From Acinetobacter gyllenbergii CIP 110306 = MTCC 11365 (GTDB lineage Bacteria > Pseudomonadota > Gammaproteobacteria > Pseudomonadales > Moraxellaceae), in NCBI RefSeq assembly GCF_000413855.1, contig NZ_ATGG01000011.1:186001-250000 (forward strand): DNA of 64,000 nucleotides, read 5' to 3'. Position numbers and translations under genes: made by a program. The stretch's first letter is position 1; each line of letters opens with the position of its first letter. Below the pieces are notes generated by a model. It saw only the letters and a program-made list of their open reading frames with translations. It searched no databases and was not told where the DNA came from. This document shows positions 1-7,846 of this stretch, one piece after another.

Positions 1-200
1 ATGACCACAAACAAGCGTTTGTCGTTGCCATCTAAAATGTTGCGTACAGTTGCACGTCCTTGTAACACAGTTTGAGAAGCAGCATCAGATAAAGGGAGGT
101 CAGCTTTCAGTTCTGCTGGGGTAATCAAAGTTTGAATGCTTTTAATATTAACGTCGTCGATATCTGGCTGAGAAACTGGATTTGACTGTAGAGTATTCAT
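1..200 (-). CDS. 3-deoxy-7-phosphoheptulonate (DAHP) synthase, N-terminal part
   Basis: The gene begins at an ATG at 198-200 and runs out of the window, leaving 66 complete codons. The visible N-terminus has the pattern LITPAELKADLPL, then VRNILDGNDKRLFVV. This matches the start of class I (AroF/AroG/AroH type) DAHP synthases just before their GPCSIHD motif. The enzyme joins phosphoenolpyruvate and erythrose 4-phosphate in the first step of the shikimate pathway. Which feedback type (Phe, Tyr or Trp sensitive) it is cannot be told from this fragment, so no gene symbol is given. Confidence 0.75.
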   Translation of the reverse strand, partial: MNTLQSNPVSQPDIDDVNIKSIQTLITPAELKADLPLSDAASQTVLQGRATVRNILDGNDKRLFVV

Positions 201-318
201 TGCTGTCACAAATTCAATCGAAAGAAAAGGTTATTTTGTCTACGAATATAGCATGAAATGCCGATTGATTAACTAGCGAAAAGCATAATTTATGTAGAAA
301 TAATCGGCATTACAACGC

Positions 319-1212
319 TTAAACAGTTGTTGTTACATGCTTTGTTTGCTGAATCACAACAGCTTGGTGTGTTTCAACTGGCTTTGGTTTCGCCTTAATT
401 GGGTTCACCATAAAGTTCACACCCAAGGCAAATAGGGTAATGCCTAGAATTTTACGGATTAGTCGTTCTGGCATACGTGAGCTGATGAGTGTACCGACAA
501 TAATGGCTGGAATTGAACCCACCAATAACCACATTAACAGGGTAAAATCGACATTACCTGAAGACATATGGCTTAGGCCAGCAACCGCTGTCAGTAATAC
601 CGCATGTACTACATCTGAGCCAATGATACGGATCATAGGAAGGTTTGGGAACATAAGCACTAAGGCCATGATACCGAAAGCACCTGCACCCACAGAAGAT
701 AAGGTCACAAAGATACCAAGCACGATACCCATAATCACAATGTAATGACGCTTGTGTTGCAATGCATGCTGTTCACTTTCCATATCCGCTTGTTCGCGGT
801 TACGGAATTTGTCAAAGAACTTTTCAATTTGCGTACGGAACACAATCGAAATGCCCGTCAAGGTCAACATAAAGCCCAAGACCATGGTCAATACCGCTTT
901 ATAATGCGTTGATTGACTGAGATAATGTTCAAGTACCCAAGAGGTTGCGAAAGAGGCTGGAATACTGCCCAAAGACAACCAAAGTACAATTGGCCAGACA
1001 ATATTCAGTTTTTTGGCATGAACCACTGAACCACAGAATTTTGAGATTGAGGCATAAAGTAGATCAGTACCAATGGCAATATGCGGTTCGATCTTAAATA
1101 GGCTAATCAGGATTGGGGTCATCAATGAACCACCACCGACACCTGTGATACCGACACAGAAGCCAACCAATACCCCAGCCATAATAAATTCTATAGGACC
1201 AAACATCGACAA
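319..1212 (-). CDS. TSUP-family (TauE/SafE-like) membrane transporter
   Basis: A 297-residue membrane protein with two repeated halves, each opening with a glycine-rich helix. The first half reads VGITGVGGGSLMTPIL near residues 20-35 and the second VTLSSVGAGAFG near 168-180, as is typical of the TauE/SafE (TSUP) family. Members export sulfite, sulfoacetate or other small organic anions. The substrate here is unknown. A central cytoplasmic loop (about residues 130-155) is charged. The ATG at 1212 is followed by a second possible start two codons later. It is a single gene with no clear operon partner. Confidence 0.85.
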   Translation of the reverse strand: MSMFGPIEFIMAGVLVGFCVGITGVGGGSLMTPILISLFKIEPHIAIGTDLLYASISKFCGSVVHAKKLNIVWPIVLWLSLGSIPASFATSWVLEHYLSQSTHYKAVLTMVLGFMLTLTGISIVFRTQIEKFFDKFRNREQADMESEQHALQHKRHYIVIMGIVLGIFVTLSSVGAGAFGIMALVLMFPNLPMIRIIGSDVVHAVLLTAVAGLSHMSSGNVDFTLLMWLLVGSIPAIIVGTLISSRMPERLIRKILGITLFALGVNFMVNPIKAKPKPVETHQAVVIQQTKHVTTTV

Positions 1213-1423
1213 TATGCCTAATTATGCAAAAATCAGCATATCTTATGCTTTTTTTAGATAACTCGTTGTGATGAATAATGATTTGCTTATGCAAAAAAAA
1301 GCTAAAGAAAGCCGAGTTTACAGCTTTTTAGATCAATTTTTATTCAGTTTGGCTTGCTTTATGAACGGTGATTGGTTTATTTTGAGATTGATACACGGAT
1401 TGTATGTTTGATTATTTCGCCTT

Positions 1424-1792
1424 ATGTCTATTTTCATTCGAAGCCTCATTTCATTGCTGATTGCTATGTGTTTTATCACCAATAGCTATGCAATGGCTGT
1501 GTCTGAAGTGAGTCAACCTGTTGTAGCGCAAGTCATGAAAAATCATGCTGCAATGTCAGATTGTGGAATGGCTACGATGACGAAGCATGACCCTATGGAC
1601 AGTGGCAAAATAGATACATCGCATTGCCAAAAGAGTCTGTGCTGTGTCGTGGCAACATTTGAAGATAGCCCTCATTCCATCGAACGAAGCATACAATCGT
1701 TTAAAACAGCAAATTCAACTTATCTAGATCAACTGACTTTAGGCATTTATCAGTTACCTTATCGCCCTCCAAATCATGTCCTATTTTTATAA
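1424..1792 (+). CDS. Small exported Cys/His-containing protein, possibly metal-related
   Basis: A 122-residue protein with an N-terminal hydrophobic signal sequence (about residues 1-23, ending near SYAMA). The mature part contains a DCGM motif, several His and Met residues, and an SHCQKSLCC cluster near residue 67. These are reminiscent of small copper-linked exported proteins (DUF2946 or CopL-like), but I do not recognise the family with certainty. It lies 36 bp ahead of a second tiny Cys/His-rich exported protein on the same strand, suggesting one transcript and a shared metal theme. The ribosome binding site is weak. Confidence 0.55.
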   Translation: MSIFIRSLISLLIAMCFITNSYAMAVSEVSQPVVAQVMKNHAAMSDCGMATMTKHDPMDSGKIDTSHCQKSLCCVVATFEDSPHSIERSIQSFKTANSTYLDQLTLGIYQLPYRPPNHVLFL

Positions 1793-1828
1793 ATTCAAAT
1801 TTTTTATTTTTATTTCAAGGACATGATT

Positions 1829-2020
1829 ATGTTTAATATTAAAACCATTTTGCTTTCAACACTTTTATTGGCTACAACTGTACCGGCTTTTGCTGCAGGT
1901 AATTGTTGTAAGGAAAAAGAGGCCGCCAATAAAAAAGAGTGTTGTGAAAAAAAGATGAAATGTTGTGATGACAAAGACAAAACGGCTGCTCAGGAAGATC
2001 ATAGCCATCACGGGCATTAA
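1829..2020 (+). CDS. Tiny periplasmic Cys/His-rich putative metal-binding protein
   Basis: A protein of 63 residues with a clear signal peptide (cleavage after VPAFA) followed by a mature region of about 40 residues. That region holds four CC pairs (NCCK, ECCE, KCCD and similar), many Lys/Glu residues and a HSHHGH tail. The composition suggests binding of a soft or transition metal such as copper or zinc in the periplasm. Two ATGs exist, at 1823 and 1829. The AAGGA ribosome binding site at 1817-1821 is 7 nt from the second, so 1829 is chosen. No family is recognised. Confidence 0.6.
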   Translation: MFNIKTILLSTLLLATTVPAFAAGNCCKEKEAANKKECCEKKMKCCDDKDKTAAQEDHSHHGH

Positions 2021-2034
2021 TTTTTAAGTAATAA

Positions 2035-2064
2035 AGCTATCCTTGGCAGAAGTTGAGGATAGCT
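2035..2064. terminator. Stem-loop between convergent genes
   Basis: Nine-base arms AGCTATCCT and AGGATAGCT enclose a 12-nt loop. On the minus strand the stem is followed by TTTATTAC, so it may end the DUF3325 operon. It also sits just past the plus-strand metal-binding gene. Confidence 0.45.
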
Positions 2065-2076
2065 GTTGTAGCAAAA

Positions 2077-2355
2077 TCATTTTAGCTTTTTAGTGGGTTT
2101 TAACTCATTCACTGATAACACCAATATAAAGGTCACTGGTGTGGCAAAGATCCACCAACTAATAAAGCCAATGGAACTACCATACTCTAAACAAAGCAGG
2201 CTACCCGCAATTAAGAAGCAGAGATAAGCTAAGACTCTAAGGTGTGTTTGATAGCGAATGAAAACCTGTTGTTTGGCTTTACTGACTTGCTTGGCGCTAC
2301 ATTTATAGAGCAACAACATCCCGATGAAGGTCAATACAAGGCTCAACAGAATCAT
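2077..2355 (-). CDS. DUF3325-type small membrane protein
   Basis: A 92-residue protein with three predicted membrane helices (about 1-16, 40-60 and 65-83) and a basic C-terminal end. Position and shape match DUF3325 proteins, which commonly follow DUF3649 and PepSY-TM genes in siderophore-iron uptake loci. Its ATG overlaps the stop of the upstream PepSY gene by 4 nt (ATGA), indicating translational coupling. The molecular function is unknown. Assignment rests on size, topology and gene order. Confidence 0.65.
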   Translation of the reverse strand: MILLSLVLTFIGMLLLYKCSAKQVSKAKQQVFIRYQTHLRVLAYLCFLIAGSLLCLEYGSSIGFISWWIFATPVTFILVLSVNELKPTKKLK

Positions 2356-3911
2356 GCTTTAACCTCTTGTTGCTTCGCCAACTTGCTTTTAATTTTCTGA
2401 GCGGATTTCGCTTGAATCGGCTGAATATTTCTAAAAATAAACACGGCAAATAGGGCACAGACCAGCAGAAACAAATCAATTCGCAAGAATATCCAATAGC
2501 TATGTAAATCAGTGATTAACTGATGTTGAATCAAGTACACCAAGTTATAGATCGGTAGAATCAAAGTAATCAATCCGAAGATACAAATCTGTGATTTCCA
2601 TAAATATTGTTTTTGGGTCAATAAAGCGATGATAAAGCTCAGTCCCCATACGCTGAAAAAGGTATAAATTTCATAGTTGGGTGTGGTTTCAGTGATATGG
2701 ACCAATCGATTGGCGAATAGATAGCCGAGCATTGCCGTAGGAAGACCGACAAAGGCTGCAACATTTAAACGATCCACCAAATAATAGCCGAAATGAAATT
2801 GATTCGATTTATTTTGAATCTGGCGCTTTAGGCTCCACAGTAATAGGCCAGACGCAATCATCAAACATCCCAGAATGCCTGAGCAAAAGAAAGCGAAGCG
2901 CAGTATCGGCTGAGCAAAAGTCGCCATATGTAGGCCATAAACACCTGCATTTAAGGTCGCAACAGCACTTTCATTTCGGGTATTCGCCAATACATGACCT
3001 TGACCATCAAAGGTGATTTGTGCCTGATTTAAGCTAATCGAACGATCTTCTAATTGCTTAAAGGTAATGATGGCTTGGTCTGTATTGGGATTTTTGACCT
3101 CAATCGATGCTAAGGCTTGATCTCCCCATTGTTGTTTTACTTTTTCTAATAAACTGCCAATCGGCAACATTTCCGCTTTTTTAGGTTCAGCTTGATGCGT
3201 TGTGCTTTTTTCAGTGGTTCTGATCTCAGTAAAATATTGAAAAGGATTCTCTGGATAAAGCTTTTGCATACCCCAAGGCAAGTACAGATAAAAGAAAATC
3301 GCCAAGCCTGTAAAGGTAATGGTCAGGAAAAAGGGCAATGCTAGTACAGAAGAGACATTATGGAAGTCCAACCATGAGCGTTGCGATTTAAAGGTTCTGA
3401 GGGTAAAGAAATCGGTAAAGATCTTCTTATGCGTGATAATCCCAGAGACCAAAGCAATCAGCATAATAAAGGCAGCGAGACAGGCAATCAGCCGTCCGAC
3501 CATGATGGGAACACCATAGAGCTGAAAGTGGAAATTATAAAAGAAATTTCCGCCTTGGGTCGCTGAGAGTTTTAGCTCTTGCCCTGTATTGGCATCTAAA
3601 CTACGGCTTTCATAGCCGCCGCTGGCTTGTTGCCAATACATTTTATTGACGGGTTCTTCATGATTGGCAATATTGAGATACCAAGATTTGGCATCAGCCG
3701 CATTTTTAGCTAAATAATCCGTTGCTGTACGGATAGCAGTGTCTTGATTAATTTGGTATTGCGCCAGTTGTGGCTGCATCCATAGATTAATCTGATGTCG
3801 ATAATAGGAGCTGGTACCCATTAAAAAAATGGCAAATAAAAGCCAGCCAAAAATTAAGCCTGCCCACGCATGCAACCATGCCATTGATTGGCGAACGCCT
3901 TTATTTTGCAT
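2352..3911 (-). CDS. PepSY-associated transmembrane protein, putative siderophore-iron reductase
   Basis: A 519-residue protein starting MQNKGVRQSMAWLHAWAG. The opening helix with its WLHAW motif is typical of PepSY_TM (PiuB/FoxB-like) inner-membrane proteins. A large periplasmic part (about 40-145) is followed by further helices and a second soluble PepSY-like region (about 240-310), then four or more helices at the C-terminus. Some family members reduce ferric siderophores at the inner membrane, which is the likely role here. The frame is open further upstream, but starting at 3911 leaves a 2-nt gap from the DUF3649 gene and avoids a long overlap. It is the middle gene of a three-gene operon. 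Confidence 0.8.
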   Translation of the reverse strand: MQNKGVRQSMAWLHAWAGLIFGWLLFAIFLMGTSSYYRHQINLWMQPQLAQYQINQDTAIRTATDYLAKNAADAKSWYLNIANHEEPVNKMYWQQASGGYESRSLDANTGQELKLSATQGGNFFYNFHFQLYGVPIMVGRLIACLAAFIMLIALVSGIITHKKIFTDFFTLRTFKSQRSWLDFHNVSSVLALPFFLTITFTGLAIFFYLYLPWGMQKLYPENPFQYFTEIRTTEKSTTHQAEPKKAEMLPIGSLLEKVKQQWGDQALASIEVKNPNTDQAIITFKQLEDRSISLNQAQITFDGQGHVLANTRNESAVATLNAGVYGLHMATFAQPILRFAFFCSGILGCLMIASGLLLWSLKRQIQNKSNQFHFGYYLVDRLNVAAFVGLPTAMLGYLFANRLVHITETTPNYEIYTFFSVWGLSFIIALLTQKQYLWKSQICIFGLITLILPIYNLVYLIQHQLITDLHSYWIFLRIDLFLLVCALFAVFIFRNIQPIQAKSAQKIKSKLAKQQEVKA

Positions 3912-3913
3912 TT

Positions 3914-4207
3914 TTAATTTAAACCCACAGATAAGCCAAACAATGCGCCAGTCAAAACCAGACTGATCAAGCTGAGTTTGATCAATGAATGCATACAAAA
4001 ACTCAAAATGATAAAGGCCAGATAAAAGAGAATTGAAATAAAGGCCGCAAGATAGATTGCCTCTGCCTTGTCTAATAAATGGCTAAACAATGAACCAAGT
4101 CCAAGGCTCAAATACATCATGCACACGTAGCCAAGAACAAAGCTCAGTACAAAGCGATAGAAAATGCTCAGTCGATAGACAAGCGAAACAGATGCAGATT
4201 TAGCCAT
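3914..4207 (-). CDS. DUF3649-type small membrane protein of an iron-uptake operon
   Basis: A 97-residue protein with about three hydrophobic helices and almost no soluble part. DUF3649 proteins are the usual first gene ahead of PepSY-TM and DUF3325 genes, often downstream of TonB-dependent siderophore receptors. Here no receptor gene is adjacent. The upstream 250 bp contain no gene that I can support. Function is unknown but probably assists ferric-siderophore processing. Confidence 0.65.
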   Translation of the reverse strand: MAKSASVSLVYRLSIFYRFVLSFVLGYVCMMYLSLGLGSLFSHLLDKAEAIYLAAFISILFYLAFIILSFCMHSLIKLSLISLVLTGALFGLSVGLN

Positions 4208-4455
4208 AAAGGGTCTTGAAGCAAAAGAAGGGAGAAATAGATCACATATGGAAATGATTCTTGTTTATATTAAATCTTAGCAGAATCTCAATCAATTCTT
4301 CATTCATCGTAAATCTAGATTGTATTTTGAATAATAAATGTCATCTTAGATCAGAACTGATGTTCACCAATCATGAACAATTTGCACGGTGTAGGGTGAT
4401 TCGATGTAAAATCATTCTGTTAGAATCATTTAAACATTTCTGTGGGGCGTAGGTC

Positions 4456-5634
4456 TTGTTAAAGCAAAAACTAAAAATTGGTATCGTGGTGGGGGAAGTT
4501 TCTGGAGATACTCTAGGAGTGAAACTCATGCGCAGTTTTCGCGAACAGGGCATTGATGCTGAATTTGAGGGGATTGGTGGCCCACAAATGATTGCAGAGG
4601 GATTTCACAGTTATTATCCGATGGAAATTCTTTCGGTGATGGGAATTGTTGAAGTCCTTAAAGATTTAAAAAAGCTGTTTGCTGTGCGTGATGGTCTAGT
4701 TGAACGTTGGACCGAGCATCCTGTCGATATTTTTATTGGTATTGATGCGCCCGATTTTAATTTACGCCTATCTAAAACCATTAAAGAAAAACATTTACCG
4801 ATAAAAACTGTGCAATATGTCAGCCCGTCGGTCTGGGCGTGGCGCCAAGGTCGTGTTCATGGCATTAAACGCAGTATCGATTTGGTTCTGTGTTTATTTC
4901 CATTTGAAAAAACCTTCTATGAAAATTATGAGGTTGCCGCCGCTTTTGTTGGGCATCCATTGGCAAAGCAACTCCCTTTAAAAAATCCAATTACTGAAGC
5001 CAAACATCAATTGGGCTTGTCTGCACATAAAACCCATATTGCTTTATTACCAGGCAGTCGTCGTGGTGAGATTGAGCGATTATTGCCCTTATTGACTGGC
5101 GCTGCAGAAATTCTGCATCGAAAGCATCCTGATCTGGAGTTTTTAATCCCTGCAATTAATGATGCGCGCAAGCATCAGATTGAACAAGGCATTCAAAATC
5201 TAGATGCGAGCTTGAAATCTAAAATTCATGTTTTGGAAAATAGTGATGCCGAGTCAAAAATTGGTCGTATGGTGATGAATGCCAGTGATATTGTCGCTTT
5301 GGCCTCTGGTACCGCGACGCTGGAAGCAATGTTATTGCACCGTCCAATGGTGACTTTTTATAAGTTAAACTGGTTGACCTATCTGATTGCGAAATTCATG
5401 GTCAAAATTCCGTACTATTCATTGCCAAACATTATTGCGGGCAAGAAAGTGATTGAGGAACTGATTCAGGCCGATGCAACACCACAGCATTTAGCCACTG
5501 AAATTGAACGTTTAATGGATCATGAAACGGCGCATATCCAAATGATGCAACATTTGAGTATGCATAAACAGCTAATCTCAGGCAATACGGAAGACCCCGT
5601 ACAGGCGATTTTGAATTGTTTAAAAACGGGCTAA
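4456..5634 (+). CDS. lpxB: Lipid-A-disaccharide synthase
   Basis: A 392-residue GT19 glycosyltransferase. It condenses UDP-2,3-diacylglucosamine with lipid X to make the lipid A disaccharide on the inner face of the cytoplasmic membrane. Hallmarks are GEVSGDTLG near residue 12, FEGIGGPQM near 38, IDAPDFN near 96, and the C-terminal LPGSRRGEI and SGTATLE motifs. An in-frame TAG at 4450-4452 lies just upstream and the next ATG is inside the conserved region, so the TTG at 4456 is the start. It is followed by a strong terminator and is not next to lpxA/lpxD/fabZ. Confidence 0.95.
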   Translation: MLKQKLKIGIVVGEVSGDTLGVKLMRSFREQGIDAEFEGIGGPQMIAEGFHSYYPMEILSVMGIVEVLKDLKKLFAVRDGLVERWTEHPVDIFIGIDAPDFNLRLSKTIKEKHLPIKTVQYVSPSVWAWRQGRVHGIKRSIDLVLCLFPFEKTFYENYEVAAAFVGHPLAKQLPLKNPITEAKHQLGLSAHKTHIALLPGSRRGEIERLLPLLTGAAEILHRKHPDLEFLIPAINDARKHQIEQGIQNLDASLKSKIHVLENSDAESKIGRMVMNASDIVALASGTATLEAMLLHRPMVTFYKLNWLTYLIAKFMVKIPYYSLPNIIAGKKVIEELIQADATPQHLATEIERLMDHETAHIQMMQHLSMHKQLISGNTEDPVQAILNCLKTG

Positions 5635-5637
5635 ATA

Positions 5638-5667
5638 AAAAAGGTGGCGATTAGGCCACCTTTTTTA
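5638..5667 (+). terminator. Rho-independent terminator after lpxB
   Basis: The stem AAGGTGGC/GCCACCTT has a short loop (GATTAG), with A-rich and T-rich flanks on both sides. It can therefore serve both lpxB and the converging DUF2797 gene. Confidence 0.85.
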
Positions 5668-5677
5668 TGCATATTCT

Positions 5678-6568
5678 TCAGGCACGAAGGATTAGTTCAT
5701 AACCTGTATATTTACGGATATTGATCACACCGATATCAAATAATAAGTATTGACCTTTGATTCCTTGCAATACACCGCGAATTTTTGGTGTTTTATCTAA
5801 ATTCAGCGATTTAATCTTTTCAGGATAATGCTCAACCGGATAGATAAATTCGCGTGGCGTTTCATCTTCCAAGAATTCCAAGCTTTCGTTAAATTCAAGG
5901 TTCTGATTAAATTCTTCACGGATGCTCTGAATTTTTGGAGCGAACTCTTCCAAAATTTGATCACGTTGCTCAAGCAGATTTAAAGGTTCAGCTTCACCTT
6001 TCAGCAATTTGCGCCAGTCTGTTTTATCTGCGATTTGTGTACCAATTAACGTTTCCAAATGCCCTGACAAACGACGTGAACCGACTTTCATAATGGGTAA
6101 CGCCTGCGTTGCCCCTTGATCTAACCAACGGGTTGGCATATTGACGATACGGGTAATCCCGATCTTTAAGGCGCTGGAGTTGGCCAAATACACAATATGT
6201 GGCTGGAAACAAACATCATGTGCGAACTGGTCTTCACGACAAGTTCCCAAGTGATAATGGCAAGTTTCAGGTTTCATAATGCACAAATCACATTCGGCCT
6301 TGGTTTTAAAACATTTAAAACAATGACCCTGTGAATAAGACTTCGGTGTTTTTGCGCCACAAGAGGTACAAAAGATATTACCCGTCCATTCGATCTCAAT
6401 TTCTTGACCTAAAACAAAAGGAAGGTCAGTTTCTGAACGATCTAATATAAATTTATATTCAACATTTGCCTTGCTTGTTGATTGATCAGTTACACTATGC
6501 GTTTTGAGCGCTGCATGCATTTTATGACAAATGCCTTGTAGTTCCATTAATAAACTCTCATCTTTCAA
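5678..6568 (-). CDS. DUF2797 family protein with zinc-ribbon cysteines
   Basis: A 296-residue soluble protein. Cysteine pairs CTSC, CFKC and CDLC lie between about residues 67 and 97, with additional Cys/His residues to about residue 125, forming a probable zinc-binding region. The following segment (VYLANSSALKIGITR) resembles the GIY-YIG-like core of DUF2797 proteins, and the C-terminal part (about 250-290) looks like a small beta domain. Function is unknown; a nucleic-acid role has been suggested by such motifs. Its start codon is only 15 bp from the divergent DUF6231 gene, so the two promoters must overlap the coding regions. Confidence 0.8.
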   Translation of the reverse strand: MKDESLLMELQGICHKMHAALKTHSVTDQSTSKANVEYKFILDRSETDLPFVLGQEIEIEWTGNIFCTSCGAKTPKSYSQGHCFKCFKTKAECDLCIMKPETCHYHLGTCREDQFAHDVCFQPHIVYLANSSALKIGITRIVNMPTRWLDQGATQALPIMKVGSRRLSGHLETLIGTQIADKTDWRKLLKGEAEPLNLLEQRDQILEEFAPKIQSIREEFNQNLEFNESLEFLEDETPREFIYPVEHYPEKIKSLNLDKTPKIRGVLQGIKGQYLLFDIGVINIRKYTGYELILRA

Positions 6569-6583
6569 TCAAGGGTTGCAGTT

Positions 6584-7045
6584 ATGGCTGAACAAAATGT
6601 CATCACTTCTATGCTAGACGATTTATCTCAAGAACAGCCCATTCATACTGCACTTTGTATAGGTCAGCAGATTGACCAAAATGCTTCAATTCAATGGCAT
6701 TATTTTAGCGTAACTGACTTTTTAAGTCTGCCATTTACGCAGCGTTATGATTTAGGTTTTGTATTATTTGATACAGAAGAAATGCAAAACATCACTGAAA
6801 CGCAAAAATCACAGCTGTTAGTGAAGCTACGTGACCTGATGGCAAAACGAATTGTCGTGGTTAGTAAATTGGGTGATGAAAAATTATTGCGTTCGCTTGG
6901 CTTTACTCAATTGATTGATAAAACCACACACGGCAGTGATTTTGCTTTATGGCAATTTAATATTTTGACTTATAAGCATGTACCTGACTGGTTTAACTCC
7001 AAGTTCTGGGCGAATCCTGAGAATTGGAATAAATTCCGCTGGTAA
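6584..7045 (+). CDS. DUF6231-like protein of unknown function
   Basis: A 153-residue soluble protein without signal peptide. The order of predicted strands and helices (ALCIGQQ, YDLGFVLFD, RIVVVSKLG, LGFTQLID) looks like a degenerate Rossmann or methyltransferase-like fold lacking the glycine-rich motif. It ends with an aromatic-rich tail (WFNSKFWANPENWNKFRW). I associate this shape with DUF6231, from memory only. It is divergent from the DUF2797 gene with a 15-bp gap. Confidence 0.55.
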   Translation: MAEQNVITSMLDDLSQEQPIHTALCIGQQIDQNASIQWHYFSVTDFLSLPFTQRYDLGFVLFDTEEMQNITETQKSQLLVKLRDLMAKRIVVVSKLGDEKLLRSLGFTQLIDKTTHGSDFALWQFNILTYKHVPDWFNSKFWANPENWNKFRW

Positions 7046-7098
7046 AATAATTAGACTGGAAAGAGTTGCAAGTTCTTGCAAAATTTAACAATTTAACT

Positions 7099-7128
7099 TT
7101 GTTTTGTGCTTTCAAAGCAGCGTATGCT
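7099..7128 (+). promoter_or_regulatory. Candidate sigma-70 promoter for the YidB-like gene
   Basis: A TTGTTT hexamer (7099-7104) and a TATGCT hexamer (7123-7128) are separated by 18 nt, about 35 nt ahead of the ATG at 7164. Confidence 0.4.
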
Positions 7129-7163
7129 TTTTGCATAAATAATTCCAAAGGAAAGTTTAAGTC

Positions 7164-7778
7164 ATGACTGATTTAACCAACATTGTTGAAATTTTAGCAA
7201 AGCAAGCTTTAGGCGGTCAGCAACAATCAGGCCAAACGGGTGGTTTAGGTGGAATTTTAGGTTCTGTTTTAGGTCAACTTGGCGGCCAACAGCAAAATAC
7301 CCAAAGCCAGCAAGGCGGCTTGGGTGGTATCTTGGGTTCAGTTTTAGGGCAATTGGGTGGTGGAAATACTTCAACCCAAAGTAATGCAACTGGTGGTAAT
7401 ACCGCACAAACTTTATTGATTGCAGTTTTACCATTGGTGTTAGCTTGGATTCAAAAACAAGGTGGTTTACAAGGTGCATTGGATAAACTGAAAAATGCGG
7501 GTTTATCGAATCAAGTGCAAAGCTGGGTTGATCCACAGCAACAAAATGCACAAGATGTGCCAGAGCAAAATATTCAAAGTTTATTTGATGACCAAGATGT
7601 AGAACAAGTTGCACAACAAACCCAAGCACCGAAACAAGCCATTTATGGTGCAATTGCTTCAGTATTACCGCAAGTGATTGACTCTTTAACACCGCAAGGC
7701 AGCAGTACCAATCCGCAAGAAGCCAACCAAGATATTCAACAAGTCTTGAATTTGGTGAGTGGTTTCCTTAAAAAGTAA
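7164..7778 (+). CDS. YidB-like DUF937 family protein
   Basis: A 204-residue protein with an N-terminal helix (TNIVEILAKQALGGQ) and a Gly/Gln-rich middle in which a 16-residue block GGLGGILGSVLGQLGG occurs twice (residues 26-41 and 51-66). A hydrophobic stretch (about 80-92) and an acidic/Gln-rich helical C-terminus (about 120-204) follow. The C-terminal part (IQSLFDDQDVEQVAQQ ... VLPQVIDSLTPQG) matches the YidB/DUF937 family, whose function is unknown. The start is preceded by a good AAAGGAAAG ribosome binding site. A terminator follows. Confidence 0.75.
   Translation: MTDLTNIVEILAKQALGGQQQSGQTGGLGGILGSVLGQLGGQQQNTQSQQGGLGGILGSVLGQLGGGNTSTQSNATGGNTAQTLLIAVLPLVLAWIQKQGGLQGALDKLKNAGLSNQVQSWVDPQQQNAQDVPEQNIQSLFDDQDVEQVAQQTQAPKQAIYGAIASVLPQVIDSLTPQGSSTNPQEANQDIQQVLNLVSGFLKK
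7239..7361 (+). repeat. Two 48-bp in-frame tandem-type repeat units
   Basis: Units at 7239-7286 and 7314-7361 encode the same 16 residues but differ at many third positions. The duplication is therefore old or selected at protein level. Confidence 0.8.
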
Positions 7779-7792
7779 AAAATCCGATGCGA

Positions 7793-7823
7793 AAAAGCCT
7801 GTTCTCTTGAGCAGGCTTTTTTC
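7793..7823 (+). terminator. Rho-independent terminator after the YidB-like gene
   Basis: The stem AAAAAGCCTG/CAGGCTTTTT has a 10-nt loop and a T run. It is symmetrical enough to act also for the converging permease gene. Confidence 0.85.
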
Positions 7824-7846
7824 TAAGTTAAATATCTGCATCATTG

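Noticed and set aside
4261..4452. Plus-strand frame just upstream of lpxB
   Set aside because: No family resemblance and no ribosome binding site; its codon use looks like spacer DNA. It ends at the stop that defines the lpxB start.
4208..4455. Possible Fur box upstream of the DUF3649-PepSY operon
   Set aside because: Several ATGATT/AATCATT fragments occur, but none reaches a convincing inverted-repeat match to the Fur consensus.
7162..7692. Long open frame on the minus strand opposite the YidB-like gene
   Set aside because: It is the mirror of a Gln/Gly-rich coding region with biased third positions. The product has no recognisable domain, and the plus-strand gene has a good start, family match and terminator.
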